Shown here in pieces: positions 29,867-38,245 of a stretch of DNA of 39,512 bases. The number at the start of each line of letters is the position of its first letter. Position 1 is the stretch's first letter. Both the position numbers and the translations under genes were made by a program. The stretch is from Clostridiales bacterium (GTDB lineage: Bacteria > Bacillota > Clostridia > Christensenellales > Aristaeellaceae): the NCBI GenBank assembly GCA_015056125.1, contig SVGW01000024.1, positions 1-39,512 of the forward strand, given 5' to 3'. Under the pieces are notes generated by a model. That model ran no database searches. It was not told the DNA's origin and was given only the letters and a program-made list of their open reading frames with translations.

Positions 29867-31732
29867 TATTAGTTTCTCGTAATTGCCATATAGTTTATCG
29901 CCAATGGCTTGAAGTAGGATTGGTTCATCCGGCATCTTTTCCTGCTTGAACCATACCGCCATTTTTGCCTCCTCTTTGTTGACCGCATTGCGATTACACC
30001 AAAGGTAATATGGGATTAAACGAATTTCATTGTCGGCGGCGTCTTTGCCAATAACAGACTGATCGCTTTGCAGTTTGAAATCCGGCTGTTTGGGAAGTGT
30101 GAAATCCACCTTTCCCCCATTGTCGATTCCTTCAGCGCAAAGCACATAAGGGCCGTTCTGAACACACACGCACCCCTGTTCAGCATCTACCTCAGGATGG
30201 GCATAAACACGCCTTAGAGCGCTGGAAAACACTACTGAAAGCGGCTGTTCCATCGTCCATACGCCATGAAAAATAGCATAGCCTTTTTCGATTTCGGCAG
30301 CAATCGGTTTTCCGTTCATCAAAATGCTAAAATTCTCCGCATAATCAGGAATTCGGATGCGCAGTTCCATTTCTTGTTCCCTTGAATCCACACGAATTAC
30401 TTTGCCATATTGGGAAATTGTGAAATTTTTATCTTTGAATTCGCTGTCAATAAACAGATGAATGCACGCGGCGTCATCAGAGCAGGAATAAATATAGCTG
30501 GCAAGAGAGGAATGGAACTTAAGCAGCATCGGCAAGCAACAAGGCACCTTATGCCAATCCCAGCGCCTCACATCTCCATCGCTGATCAGCGGATTCTGAT
30601 AGAAATAATGGGTGAAATCTTCTCCAACGGAAGATAGAATATTGTTATAGAGTGAGCGTTCAAAGCAATCAAAATATTTCGCATCCATATCCAGCAAGCT
30701 CATTTCTCCATTCCAAAATGCCAGGCCGATAGCAGCACAGGTTTCAAGATAGGCATCATTGGGCAAATTGTATGCTTCGTCAAATCCTTCAATATCATGG
30801 CGCGTACCTACGCCGCCCGTTACATGCATTTTTCGATGCACCACATCATCCCAAAGGCAATTCAGAGTATTAAAATAATTTTGATCGCCCGTTTCATAAA
30901 CCAGCGCTGCAGCGCCCGTATAGCAAAGCATAGCCCGAACTGCATGGCCCACAGCCTCTTTTTGCTGAGTAAAGGGGGCGTGATCCTGGTTGTATTCCTT
31001 ATTATGGCGCGGATGCGGAAGCGGACGGCCTTCAAAATTTCCGCGGTTGTCATACCAATACTGGACAATCTCAAGATAGCCATTCAAATCAACATGATGC
31101 GCTGCAGCAAATTCGGTGAGTTCTTCATGATCTCTGAACAAGCGATAGAGTTTGATGAAGGCTTCTTCTTCCAAGGAATGACCGGGAATCACATTCAGCT
31201 TGGGCGGGTATCCCATGGTATTGCAAATCAAATTGGCTGCTTTTACAGCACAGGTTAATAGCTTCGTTTTTCCGGTAGCCAAATATTGGCTGATGGCCGC
31301 TTCAATCAGCGCGCCATGATTGTATAGATCATGCTCGCTGGTAATATGCGCCCCGTTTCGGCCCCATCTTCTATCGGGATAATTTTGCATCACACGAGTA
31401 CAAATGTAGCCGTCCTCGTCCTGTGCCTTTTCGATAATATCCACCAAGCGATCCATAAGCTGATCAAGGGCTTCATCATAGGATACGCGCAGAAAATCAA
31501 ATACGCCCCGCATGGCTTCATATACCAAACCATCGGAAAACGGATAACCAATATGCTCTTTTCCATCTTTTTCAGCTACAGAAATAAAATTGTGAATAAA
31601 GCCGTGTTCTTCAAATTTCTGAAACACATAAGGAATCATTTTGCTGCGGATGTTTTCCAAATAGGGTGTCCAAAACCTATCTGTAATTCTCACCTGATCA
31701 ATTTGGGCACGTTTCCATGTACAATTCATCAT
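29864..31732 (-). CDS. GH127 family beta-L-arabinofuranosidase
   Basis: 622 residues of the GH127 (formerly DUF1680) family, cysteine glycosidases that release L-arabinose from arabino-oligosaccharides. The N-terminal mark is VRITDRFWTPYLENIRSKMIP. The zinc/cysteine site characterised in HypBA1 is recognisable: E-x-C in DAYLETCAAIGLAFWN, and the double Cys (nucleophile and ligand) in HKVPCCLPMLLKF. The (alpha/alpha)6 barrel is followed by beta-sandwich parts. There is no signal peptide, so it works inside the cell on imported sugars. AAGGAG precedes two ATG codons; the first was used. It is divergent from an AraC regulator that probably controls it. Confidence 0.92.
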   Translation of the reverse strand: MMNCTWKRAQIDQVRITDRFWTPYLENIRSKMIPYVFQKFEEHGFIHNFISVAEKDGKEHIGYPFSDGLVYEAMRGVFDFLRVSYDEALDQLMDRLVDIIEKAQDEDGYICTRVMQNYPDRRWGRNGAHITSEHDLYNHGALIEAAISQYLATGKTKLLTCAVKAANLICNTMGYPPKLNVIPGHSLEEEAFIKLYRLFRDHEELTEFAAAHHVDLNGYLEIVQYWYDNRGNFEGRPLPHPRHNKEYNQDHAPFTQQKEAVGHAVRAMLCYTGAAALVYETGDQNYFNTLNCLWDDVVHRKMHVTGGVGTRHDIEGFDEAYNLPNDAYLETCAAIGLAFWNGEMSLLDMDAKYFDCFERSLYNNILSSVGEDFTHYFYQNPLISDGDVRRWDWHKVPCCLPMLLKFHSSLASYIYSCSDDAACIHLFIDSEFKDKNFTISQYGKVIRVDSREQEMELRIRIPDYAENFSILMNGKPIAAEIEKGYAIFHGVWTMEQPLSVVFSSALRRVYAHPEVDAEQGCVCVQNGPYVLCAEGIDNGGKVDFTLPKQPDFKLQSDQSVIGKDAADNEIRLIPYYLWCNRNAVNKEEAKMAVWFKQEKMPDEPILLQAIGDKLYGNYEKLI

Positions 31733-31769
31733 TTAATCTCCTTTCGATCTGGATTTCAGTGTAAAATCA

Positions 31770-31778
31770 TGCTATAAT
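31770..31778 (+). promoter_or_regulatory. Extended -10 promoter of the AraC-type gene
   Basis: TGC-TATAAT (TATAAT at 31773-31778) in the gap between the divergent GH127 and AraC genes; no clear -35. The leader would be about 90 bases. Confidence 0.5.
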
Positions 31779-31872
31779 GGCTTGTATGCTCCGGTGTTAT
31801 CGCATTTAATTATAGGCGGCAGATGAATGCCTGTAAACATCCTTGACCGTGAAAAAGGTGGAATAATCCTAT

Positions 31873-32742
31873 ATGCAATACATCTGTATTCGTCCCGATG
31901 CCCGCATTTCGCATGCTTCTGTCGGAAAATTCATCTCGCGCAATCATCATGTCCATCCCCGGCGCAATTTAGATAGCGCCGTATTGCTGCTTGGTTATTC
32001 CGGAAAATGCCCCATGGCCCAGGATGGCAGAGAATATTTTTTAAAACCTGAAAGCTTTCTATTTTTATTTCCCCATCATGAACACTGGGGAACCGCTTCT
32101 GTTTCAGAAGGACAATCGCATTTCTGGTGTCATTTTTTTCTGGATGCATACGAAATTTACTCATCCGAAGAAATCACATCCTTGTCTTCGGATTCGGGAT
32201 ACCTATTGCCGGAATATGGTATTTTGGATAATCATGACGAATATTATATTCTATTCCATCAATTGATTGATGCTGCTGAAAAAAACTATCAAAATCCAGA
32301 ATTGCGCCAGGAAATCTGTAATGCGTATATTAAAATTATGCTGTGCAAGCTGACGGAGCAATTTTTAAATGTCTCTCCCCTTTCTTCCAACCACCCCTCC
32401 TGGCAGGTTACGGCTGAAAAAGCCAAAGAATGGATTCGTTTGCATGTTCGGGAGGGGATCACCGCTCGCCACGTAGCGGATCATTTTCAATACAACAGCG
32501 ACTATCTTACGCAGGTGATGAAAGCAGAAACGGGCATGACACTCAGCGCATGTATCACCCATATGCGCATACTGGAGGCCAAAAAACTTCTGCTCAATAC
32601 GGATTTGCGAATTGGTGAAGTTGCCCTTTCCGTGGGCTTTCAAGACGAGAAATATTTTATGAAAGCATTTAAAAAATCCGAAAGCATTACGCCTTCGGAC
32701 TTTCGTCAGGCACATTTTCGCCTGCACATGAATATGGAATGA
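31873..32742 (+). CDS. AraC-family transcriptional regulator
   Basis: 289 residues. The N-terminal cupin-like sensor (residues 1-130) has RNHHVHPRRNLDSAVLLLGY and FLFLFPHHEHWGTA, which form the sugar-binding pocket in this family. The C-terminal 100 residues hold two helix-turn-helix units (EGITARHVADHFQYNSDYLT, then LRIGEVALSVGFQDEKYFMK and the FKKSESITPSDFRQ end). It probably activates the divergent GH127 gene in the presence of an arabinose-type sugar; this is inferred from the gene order. A weak ribosome site AAGGTGG lies 11 bases before the ATG. It is convergent with the SASA-like gene, with three bases between the stops. Confidence 0.88.
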   Translation: MQYICIRPDARISHASVGKFISRNHHVHPRRNLDSAVLLLGYSGKCPMAQDGREYFLKPESFLFLFPHHEHWGTASVSEGQSHFWCHFFLDAYEIYSSEEITSLSSDSGYLLPEYGILDNHDEYYILFHQLIDAAEKNYQNPELRQEICNAYIKIMLCKLTEQFLNVSPLSSNHPSWQVTAEKAKEWIRLHVREGITARHVADHFQYNSDYLTQVMKAETGMTLSACITHMRILEAKKLLLNTDLRIGEVALSVGFQDEKYFMKAFKKSESITPSDFRQAHFRLHMNME

Positions 32743-32745
32743 TTC

Positions 32746-33501
32746 TTATAGCGCATCGAATTCTGTGCGGATTGCTGCATCCATCAGAGGCTTATCCTCA
32801 AATACTTTTTCCTTATTTTCCAGTTTTTCAAATTCTGCATAGTATCTCAGCCCAAACTCCCGCAGAGATTTGGCATCAAAATGGAGTTTGTCCCGGTTAT
32901 CCTGTAACCCTTCGGCAGAAGCAAAACCGGTTAGCGGATGGGTGGCGGCATAATGCTTGAGCTGCTGATTGATAATGGGATAATTCACAAGGAAAGGTGT
33001 TTCTTCACGGTCCTTGAGAAAATCACCCAGGCCGCCCACGATAAAAGGAACATCATGAAGATCCAGATCCTTACGAAGCGATTCAAGCATGAGAGCCAAG
33101 CGCTTTTCATATTGCTCATATCGCGGAGGACGGCAATCAGATTCCCCCTGATGCCACAAAACGCCTACAATCGTGGACGTGCGTAATGCAAGGCGGCTCA
33201 TATAGACGGCATGATCATATAAAAGAGTGCCAGGCATCCACTGTTCCATCATCGTGCCGCCATCAGCGCAAGGAATCAGGCCCACTTCCACATCCGGATG
33301 ATTCTTGGAATAGGCATCTGCAAAGCTTTCGGAAAGATTGATCCCGGAAAAGGAGCGATCAGGATTCACAGGCACATACATCCCCTGCCAACGCCCATTA
33401 CGCATTACTTTCAGTTGTGGATTCCGGATAGGTTCCACCTCTTCAGGTTTTCCTCGCCCGCCCATGTTGGATTGACCGATCAACAGGATTGAATGAATCA
33501 T
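32746..33501 (-). CDS. Sialate O-acetylesterase-like (SASA) protein
   Basis: 251 residues of the SASA / carbohydrate esterase 6-like family with an SGNH-type fold. The first motif LLIGQSNMGGRG holds the nucleophile Ser. The block GVLWHQGESD is the oxyanion motif of the family, and the C-terminal LHFDAKSLREFGLRYY holds the D-x2-H-like pair (here HFD). There is no signal peptide. It probably deacetylates xylan- or pectin-derived sugars in the cytoplasm; the name sialate is only the family name. The ATG at 33501 follows GAGGTGG. The Cys-rich small gene ends 14 bases upstream, so both may share a transcript. Confidence 0.82.
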   Translation of the reverse strand: MIHSILLIGQSNMGGRGKPEEVEPIRNPQLKVMRNGRWQGMYVPVNPDRSFSGINLSESFADAYSKNHPDVEVGLIPCADGGTMMEQWMPGTLLYDHAVYMSRLALRTSTIVGVLWHQGESDCRPPRYEQYEKRLALMLESLRKDLDLHDVPFIVGGLGDFLKDREETPFLVNYPIINQQLKHYAATHPLTGFASAEGLQDNRDKLHFDAKSLREFGLRYYAEFEKLENKEKVFEDKPLMDAAIRTEFDAL

Positions 33502-33515
33502 GCTATCCACCTCTA

Positions 33516-33701
33516 TTAATTCAATTTATTTTTTTGTTCAGTCTTGGGTGCTTGAATTTCGTCAATCATAATACTCCGGTATTCCGCATCGCCCTTCACA
33601 CATGCCATGCAATTATCGCAGATCTTGTTGGGGTCCAGATCACAGCGTTCGCATTCGCCGCATGCAATGCATTCCCGATCATATAATTCGCACTGTTTCA
33701 T
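33516..33701 (-). CDS. Small Cys-rich protein next to lexA
   Basis: 61 residues with eight cysteines: C4, C11, C14, C17, C20, C28, C31 and C34 (RECIACGECERCDLDPNKIC and CDNCMACV). The C-x2-C spacing suits zinc or an iron-sulphur cluster. The C-terminal 25 residues are charged and without cysteine. I recall similar small proteins in Clostridia but no function is known to me. The ATG at 33701 has GGGAGG before it; the frame from 33737 would run into the lexA promoter. The LexA box lies 28 bases upstream, so the gene may belong to the SOS regulon. Confidence 0.7.
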   Translation of the reverse strand: MKQCELYDRECIACGECERCDLDPNKICDNCMACVKGDAEYRSIMIDEIQAPKTEQKNKLN

Positions 33702-33724
33702 GGCTAATCCTCCCTGTTTTTCTC

Positions 33725-33753
33725 TTGCCAAACACACGTTTGCATGTTATAAT
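33725..33753 (+). promoter_or_regulatory. lexA promoter with LexA box
   Basis: -35 TTGCCA (33725-33730), 17-base spacer, extended -10 TGT-TATAAT (33748-33753). The palindrome CAAACACACGTTTG (33729-33742) differs from the Gram-positive LexA box CGAACRNRYGTTYG at one base and covers the -35 and spacer, as expected for autorepression. Confidence 0.88.
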
Positions 33754-33776
33754 ATTTTCGATTAGATTAGGATTGG

Positions 33777-34397
33777 ATGTGCTCTGTTATGCCCAGACGC
33801 CCCCATGGCGATACACAACAACGCATACTTGATTATATCGAAAATTACATCGAAGTCAATGGGTATCCGCCCTCTGTGAGAGAAATTGGCCAGGCGGTGG
33901 ATTTAAAATCCACATCCACAGTGCATGGGCATTTGAATCGATTGGAAAAAAAGGGCCTTCTGCACCGAGAAGCCATGAAGCCGCGCACCATCGATATCAC
34001 CCGGGATGATAAGCCCCAGATGCTGAAATTGCCCCTCCTTGGCAAGGTAGCCGCAGGCGTGCCGATTCTCGCAGAAGAAAATGCAGAAGGATATATTCAG
34101 CTTCCGGATGCGCTGGTGGGTCGAGGCGAGCATTTTGTGCTTGAAATTCGTGGAGAAAGCATGATTTCTGCCGGCATCATGAATGGGGATTTTGTGGTGG
34201 TGAAACGCCAGCAAACTGCGCAAAACGGCGATATCGTAATCGCCATGATTGATGACGAAGCCACCTGCAAGCGATATTTTAAGGAGCCTGACCGGATCCG
34301 GCTGCAGCCTGAAAATCCCAGAATGCATCCCTTCTATGCCCGCTCGGTCACCATCGTTGGCAAGGTCGTGGCAGTATACAGAAAATACGGGAAATAG
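33777..34397 (+). CDS. lexA: LexA repressor
   Basis: 206 residues, usual length. The N-terminal winged helix (QQRILDYIENYIEVNGYPPS, VREIGQAVDLKSTSTVHGHL) binds SOS boxes. The C-terminal S24 domain has the self-cleavage site A93-G94 (VAAGVP), the Ser S128 (RGESMISAGI) and the Lys K165 (EATCKRYF). RecA-stimulated cleavage relieves repression after DNA damage. The start is ATG 33777 with AGGA four bases before; an ATG at 33789 is possible. A LexA box lies in its promoter. The stop is followed by a terminator, then rnpB in the other direction. Confidence 0.95.
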   Translation: MCSVMPRRPHGDTQQRILDYIENYIEVNGYPPSVREIGQAVDLKSTSTVHGHLNRLEKKGLLHREAMKPRTIDITRDDKPQMLKLPLLGKVAAGVPILAEENAEGYIQLPDALVGRGEHFVLEIRGESMISAGIMNGDFVVVKRQQTAQNGDIVIAMIDDEATCKRYFKEPDRIRLQPENPRMHPFYARSVTIVGKVVAVYRKYGK

Positions 34398-34407
34398 AAA
34401 GAATTCA

Positions 34408-34440
34408 GGCTCTCCGATCGCTCGGAGAGCCCTTTCTTTT
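34408..34440. terminator. Intrinsic terminator between lexA and rnpB
   Basis: Ten-base-pair stem GGCTCTCCGA (34408-34417) / TCGGAGAGCC (34422-34431), loop TCGC, then CTTTCTTTT. Leftwards it is followed by TGAATTCTTTC and may also end rnpB. Confidence 0.88.
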
Positions 34441-34446
34441 GTACAT

Positions 34447-34787
<341 letters not shown>

Positions 34788-34793
34788 AAGAAT

Positions 34794-34823
34794 ATTATAA
34801 CGCCTTTCCCCCGCTTTCGTCAA
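34794..34823 (-). promoter_or_regulatory. Sigma-A promoter of rnpB
   Basis: Minus strand: -35 TTGACG (34818-34823), 18-base spacer, -10 TATAAT (34794-34799), seven bases before the mature 5' end. Confidence 0.88.
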
Positions 34824-34831
34824 TGAAAATT

Positions 34832-35839
34832 TCAAAAGCCCATTTTCTTTCCTTTTTTTAGCTGCCTGGAATATTTGGAAATTTCCTTCTGCCGGGCGGC
34901 TTTTTTCATGGCTTCTTCTTTTCCAAAGCTGCTTTTTCTGCGTGCTTCTCTGGAAAGATTTTGATATTCATTCCATCGCTTTTCATTCAGTACCCCCTCC
35001 TCCAAAGCCTGCTTTATGGCGCATCCGGGTTCATGCTGATGGGTGCAATCGGAAAAGCGGCAATTGCCAAGCAAAGCTTCGATATCCTTAAATGTTTCCT
35101 TCACCCCTTCTTCTGCATCCAGCAAGCCAAGCTCCCGCATACCCGGCGTATCCAGGATCATGGCGCCGTTTTCCAATGTAATCATCTGCCTGTGGGTGGT
35201 GGTATGGCGTCCCTTGCTATCATCCTCCCGAATGCCGTTCACATCCATGATTTCCTTTCCGGCAAGAGCATTCACCAGTGTAGATTTACCAACGCCGGAG
35301 GAGCCCAGGAAAACAGAAACACTGCCATCGGTAAGATACTTTTTGATCTGCTCCAACCCCCATTCCTTCGTAGCACTGATGGGGTAAATGGCACAACCGG
35401 GAGCAGTTTCTCTTGCCATATCAAGATATGATTCCATTTCATCTGTCAAATCTGCTTTGGTGATCACAATGGCATAATCAGCTCCGCTGGACCTGGCAGC
35501 CGCAAGATAGCGTCGAAGCCGCGCAGGATTAAAATCGTGATTGGCGGATGTGAGAATGAATACGGTGTCAAAATTAGCCGCCACCGCCTGGGAATGCCCG
35601 GGTACAAAGGAATCAAAGCGCTGAAACAGGCTTTTTCTTGGAAGTGTATCGGTAATTTGGCTATCACCGTATGGGTTATACAGGTAATTTACAAAATCGC
35701 CTGTAGTAGGAAACACAGGAGCACCCATTTGAAAGTAGATGGAAGATTTGAGTTGGGCAAAAAATTCTCCGTGTTCTTGCGAATGAAGATGATACCGTTC
35801 CTTGTGAACGGCAATCACCCGTGCCTTCAATTGATCCAA
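34832..35839 (-). CDS. rsgA: Ribosome small subunit-dependent GTPase A
   Basis: 335 residues of the circularly permuted GTPase RsgA (YjeQ), which checks the late 30S subunit. Motifs come in the permuted order: G4 TKAD (127-130), G1 GSSGVGKST (179-187), G3 DTPG (230-233). The N-terminal OB fold (residues 1-75) and C-terminal zinc knuckle C260-x4-C265-x-H267-x5-C273 are present. The start is taken as the TTG at 35839, 11 bases after AAGGAGG; no ATG is suitable and another TTG at 35902 has no ribosome site, so the exact start is not certain. It is the last gene of the minus-strand run and is preceded by a leader with a terminator. Confidence 0.9.
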   Translation of the reverse strand: MDQLKARVIAVHKERYHLHSQEHGEFFAQLKSSIYFQMGAPVFPTTGDFVNYLYNPYGDSQITDTLPRKSLFQRFDSFVPGHSQAVAANFDTVFILTSANHDFNPARLRRYLAAARSSGADYAIVITKADLTDEMESYLDMARETAPGCAIYPISATKEWGLEQIKKYLTDGSVSVFLGSSGVGKSTLVNALAGKEIMDVNGIREDDSKGRHTTTHRQMITLENGAMILDTPGMRELGLLDAEEGVKETFKDIEALLGNCRFSDCTHQHEPGCAIKQALEEGVLNEKRWNEYQNLSREARRKSSFGKEEAMKKAARQKEISKYSRQLKKGKKMGF

Positions 35840-35889
35840 TGTTGTATTTTCCTCCTTGCAAGTTGAAGCATCGTCGGCTTTTTCCACGC

Positions 35890-35930
35890 AAAAAGCCCAC
35901 AAAGCAGCCTACCGGCTGTTTCATGGGCTT
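35890..35930 (-). terminator. Intrinsic terminator in the rsgA leader
   Basis: Minus strand: outer arms AAGCCCA / TGGGCTT, inner arms CAGCC-GGTA-GGCTG, then five Ts (complement of 35890-35894). It lies 50 bases upstream of the rsgA start on the same strand, so it can act as an attenuator or end an upstream transcript. Confidence 0.75.
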
Positions 35931-36016
35931 CGCATGATTTTAAGCACGTCAGGTTACCGGGGAGGGCATTGCAAACAAAGGGGCAAGCGCCGCCTTCTTT
36001 GCGCCCGATGATGGAA

Positions 36017-36055
36017 TTATTTCAGCACAACCACCGATTCCATTTTCTTTTTCAT
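36017..36055 (-). CDS. Possible 12-residue leader peptide upstream of rsgA
   Basis: ATG at 36055, nine bases after AAAGGGG, then codons for KKKMESVVVLK and a TAA. Three Val codons and one Leu in a row, a good ribosome site, a following hairpin (36-base stretch near 35965-36000) and a terminator at 35890-35930 give the layout of a translational attenuator. It is too short to judge by homology. Confidence 0.35.
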   Translation of the reverse strand: MKKKMESVVVLK

Positions 36056-36109
36056 AAAACATTTCCCCTTTCACCTGTAAATTTGAAACTTCAATGCGGA
36101 GGAATTTGA

Positions 36110-36814
36110 TCAGATAATGATCAGCAGCCGCCCGCAGGTTTCACATTCAACCAGTTCCCCAGCCTTAATCTTGCGGGAAACCGCGGAAGGAAGCGACATA
36201 TTGCACCCACCGCACTGATCGCCGTAGAGACGGGCCAGCGGCGGCACGCTGTGCTGCTTGATGGTGCGATAGCGCTCCATCATTTCGGCAGATACAGGCT
36301 TGCCTTTTTCCGCAGCAGCCGCCCGAAGCGCTTCCAATTCCTTGCTCTTTTCCTTATACTCAGTATCGTAAGTTTGCTTCAGCTTATCAAATTCAGCCTT
36401 TGCCTTGGCCGCACGCACCTTCACATCGTGCTGCTGGCGTTCCCGATCGGTGGCGTCCTTGCGGATGCGCTTGATTTCCTGCTCATAGGTGTTCAGGTTA
36501 TTCTGAAACCGGCGGGCGTCGCTGAGATACTGCTGAATGGTTTCGCTGCTGGTGGGCGGATCGCTTTCCAGCTTTGTCTGGAGGGAGCGCAGCTGCTCAT
36601 CCGTCATTTTCATGGCGTCCTTCAGCGCTTCCAGGCGATCCGCCATAGCGGATACTTCGCTTTCAATACGCTTCATCACATTCTGCTGCTCCAGCAAATA
36701 ATCGCGATATTTCACAAGCTTCTGGCGGGTGGGAGAACGCTTGATGGACGCTTCCATCTTATCGGCTTCCACGTCAGCCAGCTGATATTCCCACAAAAGG
36801 TGCAATTGATCCAT
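36110..36814 (-). CDS. Coiled-coil protein with C4-type zinc ribbon (zf-RING_7)
   Basis: 234 residues. Residues 1-175 form a long antiparallel coiled coil rich in Glu, Lys and Gln (LEALKDAMKMTDEQLRSLQT, KAKAEFDKLKQTYDTEYKEK). The C-terminus has a four-cysteine ribbon C-x2-C (YGDQCGGCNMSLPS) and C-x2-C (VECETCGRLLII), the zf-RING_7 / CdsZ type. Genes of this family often follow nif3, as here, and have been linked to nucleic-acid or ribosome-associated roles, but the function is not settled. AAGGAGG precedes the ATG; it starts 19 bases after nif3. Confidence 0.87.
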   Translation of the reverse strand: MDQLHLLWEYQLADVEADKMEASIKRSPTRQKLVKYRDYLLEQQNVMKRIESEVSAMADRLEALKDAMKMTDEQLRSLQTKLESDPPTSSETIQQYLSDARRFQNNLNTYEQEIKRIRKDATDRERQQHDVKVRAAKAKAEFDKLKQTYDTEYKEKSKELEALRAAAAEKGKPVSAEMMERYRTIKQHSVPPLARLYGDQCGGCNMSLPSAVSRKIKAGELVECETCGRLLIII

Positions 36815-36833
36815 GAAATTTGCCTCCTTTATT

Positions 36834-37604
36834 TCAAACGCAGCCTATCGGCGCGCTTTCAGACGGATAAAACCGTACATTATATTGTACATCATCGAGT
36901 CGCTTTTGTAAATAGTCAGCCAGATTTTCAATCAAAGGCGCTTCTGTAGCAAAATGCCCGCCGTCAAAGAGCACAAAGCCGCTCATAATCGCCGTAAGCG
37001 CCGTATGATAGCCTACTTCTCCTGTAAGCAATGCTTGAGCGCCGCTTCTTTTTGCCTGCTCCCATCCCTCATCATAAGAGCCGCCTGCAATGGCCAAGGT
37101 GGCAATCGTGGCGTTTTCATCTCCATAACAGCGAACGGGATAATGAAGTTTTTTCGTCAATTCACGCTGCAATTCCTTGGCGCTGCAATTTTCCTTTAAT
37201 TCACCCAGAAATAAATAAGGCGGTTCCGGGCGGATATTTCTTAGTTCAAGCCGCTTGGCGCAGCAGGCGCTGCCGCTCCACGCAGTTTGATCCAGATTGG
37301 TATGAGCGGCAATCAAGGCGATTCGATTGCGGATCAGTTCGCAAAGGATTTCCCCTTCCGGATCTTCCTCAGTGATATTTTTCCTGGCTCTAAATAGCAG
37401 GGGATGATGAGAGATAATTGAATCTACCCCCAGACGCACTGCCTCCCCCACCGTTTCTTTGGTCACATCCAAAGTAACCAGCACCTTGGATACCGGCTGG
37501 CTGCGCTTGCCAAGAAGAAGCCCCACATTATCAAAGCCCTCCGCTGTTTCAAAGGGAGCCATTTCATTGATCAGATTCAGAAGCGTTTCCACATTGGCAT
37601 GCAC
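36834..37604 (-). CDS. Nif3-like dinuclear metal centre protein
   Basis: 256 residues of the Nif3/YqfO/DUF34 family. Marks of the metal site are DNVGLLLG, IISHHPLLF, AHTNLDQT and the C-terminal VLFDGGHFATE. Members form hexamers with two metal ions per subunit; a GTP cyclohydrolase-like activity has been proposed, but the role is unclear. It lacks the inserted PII-like domain of longer Bacillus homologues (about 370 residues). Its ATG at 37604 lies 41 bases inside the end of trmK, with AGGAGG 13 bases upstream, so the genes overlap and are coupled. Confidence 0.9.
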   Translation of the reverse strand: MHANVETLLNLINEMAPFETAEGFDNVGLLLGKRSQPVSKVLVTLDVTKETVGEAVRLGVDSIISHHPLLFRARKNITEEDPEGEILCELIRNRIALIAAHTNLDQTAWSGSACCAKRLELRNIRPEPPYLFLGELKENCSAKELQRELTKKLHYPVRCYGDENATIATLAIAGGSYDEGWEQAKRSGAQALLTGEVGYHTALTAIMSGFVLFDGGHFATEAPLIENLADYLQKRLDDVQYNVRFYPSESAPIGCV

Positions 37605-38244
37605 GGGCGTACTCCTCCTTCAGCCATTCCAATTCTTGCTTGCTTTCTTCCGTACGCTTACAGGCCACAGCGCCCATGCGCCATTCCAGATAGGCGGTGT
37701 ATTCCAAAGAAGCATTTTGCTTTAGCAAAGGCCCCAGCACCATTTCCTGCTCTGTATATTCCACGTTTCCAGGCACAGCACGCAGCACCACGTAAAACCG
37801 TCCGGCAGCACGCACCACTTCTTCCCGATCAATCCTGTATCCAAGCTTCATCAGCGTATTGCGCACCAAAGATAGCTGAGTATGCGCTGAGAGCACAAGG
37901 GTGGCGCCTTTCAACCGCGCAGCCCCTTTTTGGAGGATCTCAGATAATGTACGACCGCCCATGCCCAGGATTGCAATGGCTTGTGCATCCTTTTCCATGG
38001 CAAAAAGCCCGTCCCCTACGGAAATATCCGCATGATCAGACAGGCCGTGAAGCGCCAGCAGCTTTCTCGCCTTCTCCAGTGATTCAGCGCTGATATCTGC
38101 CACACACATTCTTTGGCATTTGCCGCTTGCCAGCAAATAACAAGATAACCGCCCGTGATCGGCGCCAATATCGGCGCCATATGCACAGGCGGGAAAAAGC
38201 GCAGCAGCCTTAGAGAGACGTTCATCCAATGCAGGGAGCCGCAT
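37564..38244 (-). CDS. trmK: tRNA (adenine(22)-N1)-methyltransferase
   Basis: 226 residues of the TrmK (YqfN, COG2384) family, which makes m1A22 in tRNA. The start RLPALDERLSKAAALFP, motif I YGADIGADHGRLSCYLL, VADISAESLEKARKLL, DISVGDGLFAM and AILGMGGRTLSEIL are diagnostic. The C-terminal helical hairpin (TAYLEWRMGAVACKRTEESK) is present. The ATG at 38244 starts one base after the rpoD stop, so it is coupled to rpoD. The order rpoD-trmK-nif3 is conserved in Firmicutes. Confidence 0.93.
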   Translation of the reverse strand: MRLPALDERLSKAAALFPACAYGADIGADHGRLSCYLLASGKCQRMCVADISAESLEKARKLLALHGLSDHADISVGDGLFAMEKDAQAIAILGMGGRTLSEILQKGAARLKGATLVLSAHTQLSLVRNTLMKLGYRIDREEVVRAAGRFYVVLRAVPGNVEYTEQEMVLGPLLKQNASLEYTAYLEWRMGAVACKRTEESKQELEWLKEEYARACQCGNASESDQ

Positions 38245-38245
38245 A

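Noticed and set aside
35903..36109. A known riboswitch (c-di-GMP, TPP, SAM, cobalamin, T-box) in the rsgA leader
   Set aside because: None of the conserved core strings of these classes is present; only a mini-ORF, a hairpin and a terminator are seen.
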